Translations under genes and position numbers: made by a program
Shown here: one piece after another, positions 16,128 to 24,517 of the stretch
How the letters are laid out: each line of letters opens with the position of its first letter
Numbering within the stretch: the first letter of the stretch is position 1
Assembly (NCBI GenBank): GCA_014859965.1
Contig: JACZKQ010000038.1
Span: forward strand, 1 to 64,000
DNA: 64,000 bases
From: Phycisphaerae bacterium
Lineage (GTDB): Bacteria; Planctomycetota; Phycisphaerae; Sedimentisphaerales; Anaerohalosphaeraceae
Direction: 5' to 3'
Notes under the pieces: generated by a model
The model's input: only the letters and a program-made list of their open reading frames with translations
What the model was told of the DNA's origin: nothing
The model's database searches: none

Positions 16128-19100
16128 ATGAACAGAAATCTCATCTGGAAGCCTCTGCTGATTGTGCTGCTCGTCGTGGTTGCGGCCTGGAACGTCTATC
16201 CTCCTCACGAAAAGCTAAAGCCTGGTCTGGATATCGGCGGCGGCACGCGCCTCATCTATGATATCGACACCAGCGACTTGAGCCGGACGGAACAGAGCGG
16301 GCTGGCCCAGCGGATGATCCCTATCCTGCTGAAGCGCGTGGACCCGACCAACGTCGCGAATATTATGATGCGCCCCCAGGGGGACACCCGGATCGAGATT
16401 CAGCTTCCCATGGCCAGTGCGGACACGCTGAAGAAGCGTCAAGCGTACGAAGAGGCGCTGAACGCACTGGAAGCGATGAACATCAACCTGCTGCGCGTCA
16501 AGCGCGCTCTGTCGCTGGAAAGTGAAGCGCGACAGGCGGCATTCGCAGAATTCGCCGCCGGCGACGAAGACCGCAAGGCGATCCTTGATAGTGTGGCGGA
16601 GATCCAGGACAAGCTCAAGGCCAAGCAAGCCGAGCGCAATGCCCTCAGCGATGAACGCGCTGCGTTGAAGGCCAGGCTGAATGCCGAAGGCCTTCGCGGA
16701 GAGTTCGTGGAAACGATGGCGCCGCAATGGTCCAAAATGGACGATGCGGCCCTCACTGAGGCGGTCAAGCAGCACGTCCAGAGCAGCAAGCCCGAACTCA
16801 AAGAGACCGATCCGAATGCGCCGGCTGACGGGGACAAAACCCAGCCTTATGTCACCCTGGTGCGCGATTACGTCACCACTTACCAGAAGTGGGCCCAGGC
16901 CGCCAATGCCCTTGCCGAACCGGAAACCGGACTCAATGATCAGTGGAGCGCCGCGGCCGACAATTTGACGGACCTGAACCTGGATACCGCACTTGTAACC
17001 CAGGTGCTCCAAATGGATCCGAAACTGCCCAGGCGGGCCGAATACATTGCCCAGTTCAAAGCGGATTTTCCTGAACGGGAGGCGCAACTGGACGCGGTTG
17101 TCAGTGCATTTGACACGTACCGTGTAGTCGGCGGCCGGTTGGACGACCCCGAAGATCTCAAACGCATGCTCAAGGGCGCCGGCGTTCTCGAATTTCGGAT
17201 TCTCCCGACCATCGGCGACGGAAAGAGCAGCGAAAGTGAGTTGGCCGCCCGTCTGGAGGAGTTGAAGACAAAAGGTCCGAAACTCGGATCGGATTCGAAA
17301 TACGTGTGGTGCGAGGTTGAGGCAATAGACGATTTCCGCGTGGGCGGCGCCGTGATCGGCCAGTTCGGCGAAAAATATTACGTCCTGGCGAGCAATCAGA
17401 AAAATGAGACCATGCTGCGGAGCGCCGAGAAACCGTGGAAGCTCAAACGCTCCCGCCCGAGTGTCGACGACATGGGGCGCCGGGCCATCTCCTTCGAACT
17501 GGATGAGACAGGCGGCACGATGTTCTGGAATGTGACGCGAAGCAATGTCAACCGTCCGCTCTGTATCCTGCTCGACGGTGTCGCTTTTTCGGCGCCGAAC
17601 ATCAACACGGGTATTCGCGGCAGCGGCATTATCGAGGGGGATTTCTCCCCTGCCGAACAGGCTGACATGGTCAACAAGCTCAATGCCGGTTCGTTTCCGG
17701 CACGGCTGTCGGATGTGCCGATCTCGGAACAATATATTGGCGCCACACTCGGCAAAGACAACCTTCACAAGGGGATGAACGCCGCTCTCATTGGACTGGC
17801 CGCCGTGGCCGTGTTCATGATTGTGTACTATCTCATCGCCGGCGCCGTCGCCGATGTCGCCCTGCTGATGAACCTGCTGTTCATCCTGGGTATGATGGCG
17901 ATGTTCCGGGCCACCTTTACACTGCCTGGCATTGCGGGTTTAATCCTCACCATCGGCATGAGTGTGGATGCCAACGTGCTCATTTTCGAGCGTATTCGCG
18001 AGGAGCAAGAGCGGGGTTCGTCACTTCGCACCGCCATCGCCAACGGCTATCAGAGGGCGTTTCGAACCATTTTTGACGCGAACATCACCACGTTTTTCGT
18101 GGCGTTGATTCTGTACATGGTGGCTTCCGAAGAGATCAAGGGTTTCGCCATCGTGCTGATGCTGGGTATCGTCTCGAGCATGTTCACTGCGTTGTTCGCA
18201 ACTCGAGTGATCTTCGACTTCCTCACGCGTACGGGCGTCCTTCACGACCGGCTCATGATGCTGCGGTTGCTGCGCAAGCCAAGTATCAACTGGATGGGAC
18301 TTCGGCCCGTGTTCATGGCGGTGTCGTTGTCGCTCATCGCCGGAGGTCTGCTTGTTTTCTTCACGCGCGACGAGAGCAAGAACAGCAAGTACGACATTGA
18401 ATTCACCGGCGGCACGAGCGTTCAGATTACGCTTAAGGACGAGTTCAAGAATATGACGCGGGACGAGGTCGAGGCGTTGTTCCGCAAAGAGGCCGAGAAT
18501 CAGGGCAACAGTGACCTTGCGGCGGCCAAGGTCTACAGCACCGGCGAGTCCGGCCTGGAGTACGAGATCACAACGACGGAAACAAACAAGACGATGGCGA
18601 CGGTAACCTTCAATGAAGGCGGCCGCACCGTTCCCGCCGTGCAGGCGGAGATCGCCGCCGCCGCCGAAGAGGCCAACGGAACACTGTACAATCTCCGGGT
18701 TTCGACCGCCGATAACAAGGTGTTCACCGTCTCGACGAGTCAGGTAAACAAGGCACTGGTGTCCTCTGTTCTCAACCGAGCGTTTGCGGAGCAGGCCGCG
18801 ATTTCGGAGCCCGAGGTCGATGAAGTCGTCAGCCATGCAGTCCGCGAGGCCTTCGCGGGTCGGCTGCAGGCGCGCCAGAACCTGGGCTTGAGGGTCGTCG
18901 GCGAAGAAAAGATCACCGACGATGCCGTGGAACTGGCGGATTATATCGGCGGAATCAAAGTGACCGTGGAACTTGACGAACAGGCCACGGCAGGCGAAAT
19001 GCGCAGCCGCATAAAGGAAATGCGATTCAAACCGGATGCCGAGGATTTGGCGTGGTACCGCTGGGAACTCTTCAGCGAAGATCTGGCGGCACTAAATGAC

Positions 19101-19832
19101 GAGGACACAGCGAAGCGTTTCGTTTACGTGACGGTTTACCCGGAGGCCGGCTACCGCGAACTGGGTGAAGAGGAATGGGGTCGCTTCGTCGACAATGAGA
19201 AGACCAAGCTTATGCGCGCAGGCTCCATGGAGACGACACTGGCGCGGGTAACGCAGGTCGACCCATCAATCGGCGCCCAAGCGAAGACCCAGGCTTTGAT
19301 TGCGATCATACTTTCGCTGGCTGCAATCGTCGCCTACATCTGGATTCGGTTTGGCACGGTCAGCTATGGTGTGGCAGCGATTGTCGCACTGGTGCACGAC
19401 GTCTGCATTACCCTCGGCGCGGTGACGGTCTGTACGTATCTTGTCGGCAAGCCCCTGGGCAACGCATTGCTATTAGGCGATTTCAAGATTGATCTGCAGA
19501 TGATCGCTGCATTCCTGACCATTATCGGGTACTCGCTTAATGATACCATCGTGGTGTTTGACCGCATTCGCGAAAACCGCGGAAAACTGGCGATGTTGAC
19601 GCCGCAGATGATCTCTGAAAGCATTAACCAGACGCTTTCACGAACATTGCTGACATCCTTCACGACTTTTATGGTCGTCTTCATTATGTACGTGTGGGGC
19701 GGCCAGGGATTGAGGGGCTTTACATTCGCCATGCTGGTGGGTATTATTGTGGGTACGTATTCGTCGATAGCCATTGCGGCTCCGATACTGCTGTTAAGGA
19801 ATAAGGCGGATACGTCGAAACTGAAGAAATGA
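16128..19832 (+). CDS. secDF: SecD-SecF fusion protein of the Sec translocase
   Basis: 1234 residues. It uses the proton gradient to pull exported proteins out of the Sec channel. The SecD half starts with one membrane helix (7-22) and LKPGLDIGGGTRLIYD, has its periplasmic region to about 540, and then a six-helix bundle with DANVLIFERIREEQERG near 615. The SecF half begins near 720 (LRPVFMAVSLSLIAGGLLVF, YDIEFTGGTSVQI). It ends with five helices carrying SLNDTIVVFDRIRENRGKL near 1140. Residues about 95-260 of the SecD periplasmic part are an inserted charged, helical and coiled-coil-like segment (LESEARQAAFAEFAAGDEDR, KLKAKQAERNALSDERAALK) that ordinary SecD lacks, and the SecF periplasmic part is also enlarged. 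The fusion replaces separate secD and secF genes. Confidence 0.95.
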   Translation: MNRNLIWKPLLIVLLVVVAAWNVYPPHEKLKPGLDIGGGTRLIYDIDTSDLSRTEQSGLAQRMIPILLKRVDPTNVANIMMRPQGDTRIEIQLPMASADTLKKRQAYEEALNALEAMNINLLRVKRALSLESEARQAAFAEFAAGDEDRKAILDSVAEIQDKLKAKQAERNALSDERAALKARLNAEGLRGEFVETMAPQWSKMDDAALTEAVKQHVQSSKPELKETDPNAPADGDKTQPYVTLVRDYVTTYQKWAQAANALAEPETGLNDQWSAAADNLTDLNLDTALVTQVLQMDPKLPRRAEYIAQFKADFPEREAQLDAVVSAFDTYRVVGGRLDDPEDLKRMLKGAGVLEFRILPTIGDGKSSESELAARLEELKTKGPKLGSDSKYVWCEVEAIDDFRVGGAVIGQFGEKYYVLASNQKNETMLRSAEKPWKLKRSRPSVDDMGRRAISFELDETGGTMFWNVTRSNVNRPLCILLDGVAFSAPNINTGIRGSGIIEGDFSPAEQADMVNKLNAGSFPARLSDVPISEQYIGATLGKDNLHKGMNAALIGLAAVAVFMIVYYLIAGAVADVALLMNLLFILGMMAMFRATFTLPGIAGLILTIGMSVDANVLIFERIREEQERGSSLRTAIANGYQRAFRTIFDANITTFFVALILYMVASEEIKGFAIVLMLGIVSSMFTALFATRVIFDFLTRTGVLHDRLMMLRLLRKPSINWMGLRPVFMAVSLSLIAGGLLVFFTRDESKNSKYDIEFTGGTSVQITLKDEFKNMTRDEVEALFRKEAENQGNSDLAAAKVYSTGESGLEYEITTTETNKTMATVTFNEGGRTVPAVQAEIAAAAEEANGTLYNLRVSTADNKVFTVSTSQVNKALVSSVLNRAFAEQAAISEPEVDEVVSHAVREAFAGRLQARQNLGLRVVGEEKITDDAVELADYIGGIKVTVELDEQATAGEMRSRIKEMRFKPDAEDLAWYRWELFSEDLAALNDEDTAKRFVYVTVYPEAGYRELGEEEWGRFVDNEKTKLMRAGSMETTLARVTQVDPSIGAQAKTQALIAIILSLAAIVAYIWIRFGTVSYGVAAIVALVHDVCITLGAVTVCTYLVGKPLGNALLLGDFKIDLQMIAAFLTIIGYSLNDTIVVFDRIRENRGKLAMLTPQMISESINQTLSRTLLTSFTTFMVVFIMYVWGGQGLRGFTFAMLVGIIVGTYSSIAIAAPILLLRNKADTSKLKK

Positions 19833-19860
19833 TTCAGACGCGGTTTTCTTCGGACGCAAG

Positions 19861-20322
19861 ATGAGTAGGGATCTCAAAACGGGGATGCTCATCGGTCTGG
19901 TGGTTGTGACGATCGCCGCGATCGCCATATCCATGTGGCCGGGCGCTGCCGTTGAAGACCGAATGCGCAAGAATTATGACCGGACGGCGCAAAAAACAAT
20001 CATTGTGACGCCGGCCGCGCCAGCAGCCGGTGAACACGTCAACATCGCTTCGCGAAACGAGACGCCGGCGCCGCAACGGCAGGAGGTCGCCCGGGCCGCC
20101 CAACAGGTGGTCCAGGAACGGCCGCAACCGCCTGTAACGGCGCCGGCGCCCCGGATTCATACCGTTACCGCGGATGAGAATCTCAGCACGATTGCTCAGG
20201 TGCATTATGGCGATGCAAGCAAGTGGCCTCTGATCGCCGAGGCCAACAAGGATGTGCTCCCCGATGTGCACCGTGTCAGGCCCGGTATGCGGCTGGTCAT
20301 TCCATTGCCCAAGAGTGACTGA
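19861..20322 (+). CDS. Membrane-anchored LysM-domain protein
   Basis: 153 residues: an N-terminal membrane helix (GMLIGLVVVTIAAIAISMW), a Pro/Ala/Gln-rich linker, and a C-terminal LysM-like module from about residue 103 (HTVTADENLSTIAQVHYGDA, SKWPLIAEANKDVL, RPGMRLVIP). LysM binds N-acetylglucosamine glycans such as peptidoglycan. The gene begins 28 bases after secDF and is likely the last of that run. No strong ribosome site is seen (CGGACGCAAG). It probably tethers the inner membrane to the wall. Confidence 0.82.
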   Translation: MSRDLKTGMLIGLVVVTIAAIAISMWPGAAVEDRMRKNYDRTAQKTIIVTPAAPAAGEHVNIASRNETPAPQRQEVARAAQQVVQERPQPPVTAPAPRIHTVTADENLSTIAQVHYGDASKWPLIAEANKDVLPDVHRVRPGMRLVIPLPKSD

Positions 20323-20341
20323 ACTGCGGTCGTCACATCAT

Positions 20342-21106
20342 TCAAGGGGCGTCAAGCAGTCGGCCGGCTTCATCGTCGATGAACCAGGTGACTTTGCTCA
20401 GAATGGGCCATAAGGTATGCACAGGATACTTGACCGGATCCGGTTCGCTCGTGAGCACTTCCTTAAGAATGTGTGCTTTTTCAGGTCCCGAAACAAGGAT
20501 CACCAGATGTTGTGCCGCGCATAGTACGGGGTGCGTAAGGGTAATCCGGCTATAGTCACCCTGTGTCATATACACAATGGCTACGAGGTCTTCCGTGTCG
20601 AAAAGGGCATAACTATTCGGAAACAGCGAGCCAATGTGTCCGTCTTCGCCCATGCCCAGCATGATGAGATCGAATACGGGCATTTCGCCCCGCTTCACGC
20701 CGAACACCTCGCGAATGGTATCCTGGTACTCGCTGACGGCCATGCCGTAATCGATGCTTTCGCCGCTGACCCGATGCACGTTTTGCGGCGGAATGGACAC
20801 CTTGTCGAGGAATGTATTTGCAGCCAGTCCATAATTGCTGGCCTCGGCTTCGGGCGGCACACAGCGCTCGTCGACCCAGAAAACCTGAATTTTCTCCCAA
20901 GGCATCGCCAGTGATGCCTCTTCCTGCCCAAGCAGTTCAAAGAAACGCTCCGGGGTGTGTCCCCCGGATATAGCGACATAGAACACATCCCTTTCGCCGA
21001 TTGCCTCCCGCGCGTTCTGGATAAACATATCGAGGGCGGCGCGGGCCAGTTTCTCTGCATCAGGCGCCCGGGCCACACGCATTGCGGCATCGTTCATCGA
21101 TTTCAC
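20342..21106 (-). CDS. pgl: 6-phosphogluconolactonase (DevB type)
   Basis: 254 residues. It hydrolyses 6-phosphogluconolactone in the oxidative pentose-phosphate pathway. The GTG at 21106 is preferred because GGAGG lies six bases upstream, and the first ATG is three codons later. Signatures: FYVAISGGHTPERFFELL, VFWVDERCVPP..ASNYGLA, FDLIMLGMGEDGHIGSLFP and RITLTHPVL. It converges with the LysM gene, with only 19 bases between them and no visible terminator. Confidence 0.93.
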   Translation of the reverse strand: MKSMNDAAMRVARAPDAEKLARAALDMFIQNAREAIGERDVFYVAISGGHTPERFFELLGQEEASLAMPWEKIQVFWVDERCVPPEAEASNYGLAANTFLDKVSIPPQNVHRVSGESIDYGMAVSEYQDTIREVFGVKRGEMPVFDLIMLGMGEDGHIGSLFPNSYALFDTEDLVAIVYMTQGDYSRITLTHPVLCAAQHLVILVSGPEKAHILKEVLTSEPDPVKYPVHTLWPILSKVTWFIDDEAGRLLDAP

Positions 21107-21328
21107 ACTGCACCTCCATTCATTTTGCTATGCCCCCCGCGATGCACCCACTGTTATTATTACGCCATTTCGGCGGTGGGGCCAGCGTATTTTCGGTAAT
21201 CCAGCCTGGAGAAACATGACCTTATTGCCTGCTCTGCATCTCCATCGCCTGCCACGAGAAATCTGTCTGCAGCCCCCACGATTCATTAAACCCTTGCTGT
21301 GCAAGTGTTTATATCGACGCTCTCACCG

Positions 21329-21739
21329 TTACCGGCCGTTTCTTTCGTCAATAAAGGTTTGGAGTATGTCCGCCGCGGCGATTGCATCAAGATGTTTTTT
21401 CTTCTTTTTGCGAGTAATGCCGAGTCCTGATATCTTTTCCTTGGCGCCGAAACTGCTGAGCCGCTCATCACAGAAACTAATGGGCAGATTGGTGCGACGC
21501 CCCACTTCTGCGGCAAAGGCCCGGACGCGCGCCGACTGTTTGCCTTCCGTGCCGTCCATGTTGAGCGGAAGCCCGATGACGATCCCGTCGGCGCCTTGCT
21601 GTCGCACCGCCTCGGCAATCTGATCAACAAGCCGCTCCTGCCCGGTGAGCACATTCAGCGGTGACGCCAGCGTCTCGTCGGCATCACAAACCGCCAATCC
21701 AGTCCGCTTCAGCCCGTAATCGACGCCAAGATAGCGCAT
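21329..21739 (-). CDS. ruvX: Putative Holliday-junction resolvase / pre-16S rRNA nuclease RuvX (YqgF)
   Basis: 136 residues, full length for the RNase-H-fold YqgF family. Motifs: RYLGVDYGLKRTGLAVCD with the first catalytic Asp, IVIGLPLNMDGTEG, LPISFCDERLSS, and the terminal DAIAAADILQTFID carrying the last acidic residue. GAGGAC lies nine bases before the ATG. It starts 18 bases after the guanylyltransferase stop, so the two are probably cotranscribed. Confidence 0.92.
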   Translation of the reverse strand: MRYLGVDYGLKRTGLAVCDADETLASPLNVLTGQERLVDQIAEAVRQQGADGIVIGLPLNMDGTEGKQSARVRAFAAEVGRRTNLPISFCDERLSSFGAKEKISGLGITRKKKKKHLDAIAAADILQTFIDERNGR

Positions 21740-21757
21740 AGCTGGTGTCCTCGGCGG

Positions 21758-22846
21758 CTACAGAAACTGTTCGCCTTTGTTGGCATTGATCTGCTCAAGG
21801 AGGTCCTTGAGTCGCTCCGTTTCGCCGATGGGACAGACAAGGGTCGCATCGCGGCTGTGCGCTACAACCATATTCTTCAGCCCAACAACGGCAATGAGGT
21901 GCCCGGTGTCTTCAGTGACGATAATGTTGCCGCTGCTTTCCATGAGTGCACTATGGCCGGCAACGACGATATTGCCGTCAGCGTCGGACGCGATGATGTC
22001 GGCAAGTGCGGCGAAGGAACCCATGTCCAGCCACCGGCAGTCGAGGCGGATGGCGAACACGTTTTGAGCCGTCTCCATGACCGCGTAATCGATACTGATC
22101 TTCGGCAACTTGGGAAACCATTCCTTGAGCGCCTCATCCTGTTTTGGGCCGTCCCAACTCGCCTGGATACGGCGCAGCGGCTCCAGCGCAGCCGGCAGCC
22201 GCTCGGTCAGTGCAGCCAGGACCGTCTTGGCTTTCCAGACAAACATGCCGGAATTCCAGAAATAATCCCCCGACGCGACGTAATCGGCGGCGGTTTTCTC
22301 GTCCGGCTTTTCGCGGAAGGACCGCACCGGATAGATTTCGTTTGCCGACTCGCCGGCATGTTGCGGGGGGCCAAGCTGAATGTAGCCCAATTGCGTACTG
22401 CCGCACGTCGGCTTGATGCCGAATATGATCATCGCCTCCGGGCGGGCATTGACAAACGCCAGCGCCGACCGCATGGCCGTCTGAAAGACGTCGTCCGGTT
22501 CAATGATCTGGTCTGCTGTTACAACGGCCATGGTGGCGTTCGGGTCGTATTTGCTCAGCACAGTCGCGGCCAGACCGATGGCCCCGGCCGTATCACGGAC
22601 GGCAGGCTCGGCAATGACGTTTCCGTATGGAACTTCAGGCAGGTTTTCCCGCACCAGATCGGCGTAACCGGCGTTGGTCAGCACCAAGATGTTTCGTTCG
22701 TCGCAGATGGGCCTCAGCCGTTCGAAGCACCGCCGCAGCAGCGTCTGACCGTCGAGCAGTTTGAGCACCTGTTTGGGGCGACACTGCCGGCTTAACGGCC
22801 AAAGCCGTTTGCCCGACCCCCCTGCCATTATAATTGCATAGTCCAT
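21758..22846 (-). CDS. manC: Mannose-1-phosphate guanylyltransferase
   Basis: 362 residues, making GDP-mannose from mannose-1-P and GTP. The start was moved to ATG 22846 (GAGGAT upstream), because the protein then opens with the nucleotidyltransferase loop MDYAIIMAGGSGKRLWPLSR. Other signatures: RPKQVLKLLDGQTLL, NVIAEPAVRDTAGAIGLAA, VVTADQIIEPDD in place of the usual PADH, GYIQLG, FREKPDEKTAADYV, FWNSGMFVWKAKT and SIDYAVME. It lacks the isomerase domain of bifunctional ManC enzymes. It lies next to pgi and likely feeds GDP-mannose to the polysaccharide locus. Confidence 0.9.
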   Translation of the reverse strand: MDYAIIMAGGSGKRLWPLSRQCRPKQVLKLLDGQTLLRRCFERLRPICDERNILVLTNAGYADLVRENLPEVPYGNVIAEPAVRDTAGAIGLAATVLSKYDPNATMAVVTADQIIEPDDVFQTAMRSALAFVNARPEAMIIFGIKPTCGSTQLGYIQLGPPQHAGESANEIYPVRSFREKPDEKTAADYVASGDYFWNSGMFVWKAKTVLAALTERLPAALEPLRRIQASWDGPKQDEALKEWFPKLPKISIDYAVMETAQNVFAIRLDCRWLDMGSFAALADIIASDADGNIVVAGHSALMESSGNIIVTEDTGHLIAVVGLKNMVVAHSRDATLVCPIGETERLKDLLEQINANKGEQFL

Positions 22847-22984
22847 TTTACAATCCTCATCAAACGGTGAGGCACATCCGGCCCCCGCCGGATTGTATAC
22901 CATGTCTGCATATATCGGGCGGTGAGGCCCGTTGCATTCATTTTTCCAAAGGGGCTCCACCCTGACGCCGGGCGTGCGATCCTG

Positions 22985-24397
22985 TCAGACGAGAAAATCT
23001 TCGTCCAATGCCCGGTAGGGCCCTATCTCGCCGGCAACGTCCTCGAAACCTTGCCGGCCCATCAACGCAAACGTCGCTTTCTTGCCCAGTTCCACCGCCG
23101 GCTGATCATACGCATCGATGTTGAACAGGGCGCCCGCAATGGAGGTCGTTACCTCGTAGAGATATAAAAACTGGCCGATCGTAGCGGCGCTGATATCGTC
23201 AAACAGAACAGTCAGGCACGGGCGATGATCCATCTTGAAAAGAGCGTACTCCGTCGCGAGTTTCTCCGCATTAAGCAGGGTCGACATGGGCTTGCCTGCA
23301 AGATACTTCAGTTCCGGAGCACTTTCCGGGCTGGCTGCGATTTCAACGTCCCTTTGGAATGTCTTGGTCTCAAGGAACGTGAAGACCTTATCGTTAGGGC
23401 CTTCCCGGTACAACTGCACCTGGCTGTGCTGGTCGGTCGCCCCGAGGGCTTTGACCGGCGTGGGACCGACGAACACCTCAGCGCCGCTGCAATCGCGGGC
23501 CTTGCCGAGACTTTCGGCCCAGAGCTGACGATACCAATCGGCCAGATCCTTGAGTGCGTACGCATAGGGCATCATCACGGAAATGTTCTTGCCGCGCTGG
23601 TAATAGTGCCACTGAATCGCCGCGTTCATGGCCGCGGGGTTCTCTCGCAAATCGGAGCCGCTGACTCGCGCGTCCATCGCGCGGGCCCCGGCCAGAAGCG
23701 CGTCAATATCGATTCCGCACACCGCGGCGCTCAGCAATCCCACCGGACTGAGCACACTGAATCGCCCCCCTACCCCATCGGGCACCACAAGCGACCGATA
23801 GCCTTCGGCGTCGGTGATCTTGCGCATAGTCCCGCTTGATGTGTCCGTGGTGGCGATAATGTGCTCTTTGGCCCCCGCCGGACCGTATTTCTCCAGCAGC
23901 ATCCGCCGAATAATCAGAAACTGAGCCGCGGTCTCTGCCGTCTGACCGGACTTGCTGATCACGTTGAAATAAGTCGTGTCGAGCCGGTCGCCAATCCAGT
24001 CGAGAAAACTGCCGAACTGGACGGGGTCGACGTTGTCAAAAACGAAGAACTGAGGCCCCTTCCGCTGTGCCGGGTCGACGTTATACATGTACGGATTCAA
24101 AGCCGTCTGCAGGGCAATATTGCCCAGGGCCGAGCCGCCGATTCCCAGAACGACGAAAACCTCGCACTTGCCCTTCAGTTCGGCCGCGACCTCTTTTGCC
24201 GAGCGCGGGTAGGCTTCGTTTGTCGGCAGATCCCTGTACGGGGTCTTGCCGTCGCGGCGGTCCCGGTTGACTTTCTCGACGGCGGCCACGGTCTTTTGTG
24301 CCAACGTCTCGAATTGTGCGTCACTGATCCCATGTTCGGCGCCGATCCGTTCGGCGGTTACGTTCTTGTAGTAAAGACTCACCTTCGGCTGCGACAT
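22985..24397 (-). CDS. pgi: Glucose-6-phosphate isomerase
   Basis: 470 residues, the shorter bacterial PGI type. It interconverts glucose-6-P and fructose-6-P. Signatures: FVVLGIGGSALGNIALQTAL, FNVISKSGQTAETAAQFLI (phosphate-binding SIS loop), VVPDGVGGRFSVLSPVGLL, VFVGPTPVKALGATDQHSQV with the catalytic region, and QPAVELGKK near the end with the catalytic Lys. AAAGGAG lies six bases before the ATG. A TATAAT on the minus strand at 24461-24456 may be its -10 box, without a good -35. Confidence 0.95.
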   Translation of the reverse strand: MSQPKVSLYYKNVTAERIGAEHGISDAQFETLAQKTVAAVEKVNRDRRDGKTPYRDLPTNEAYPRSAKEVAAELKGKCEVFVVLGIGGSALGNIALQTALNPYMYNVDPAQRKGPQFFVFDNVDPVQFGSFLDWIGDRLDTTYFNVISKSGQTAETAAQFLIIRRMLLEKYGPAGAKEHIIATTDTSSGTMRKITDAEGYRSLVVPDGVGGRFSVLSPVGLLSAAVCGIDIDALLAGARAMDARVSGSDLRENPAAMNAAIQWHYYQRGKNISVMMPYAYALKDLADWYRQLWAESLGKARDCSGAEVFVGPTPVKALGATDQHSQVQLYREGPNDKVFTFLETKTFQRDVEIAASPESAPELKYLAGKPMSTLLNAEKLATEYALFKMDHRPCLTVLFDDISAATIGQFLYLYEVTTSIAGALFNIDAYDQPAVELGKKATFALMGRQGFEDVAGEIGPYRALDEDFLV

Positions 24398-24517
24398 TCA
24401 TTCTCCTTTCGCGGCTCACATTACAGGACTCTACAGAGCTGGAAATCGAGGCGGCATTATAGCAGATATCGGCGCAGACGCTACCGTCATACAGCGGGCA
24501 ATGGGGTTTTTTGCATT

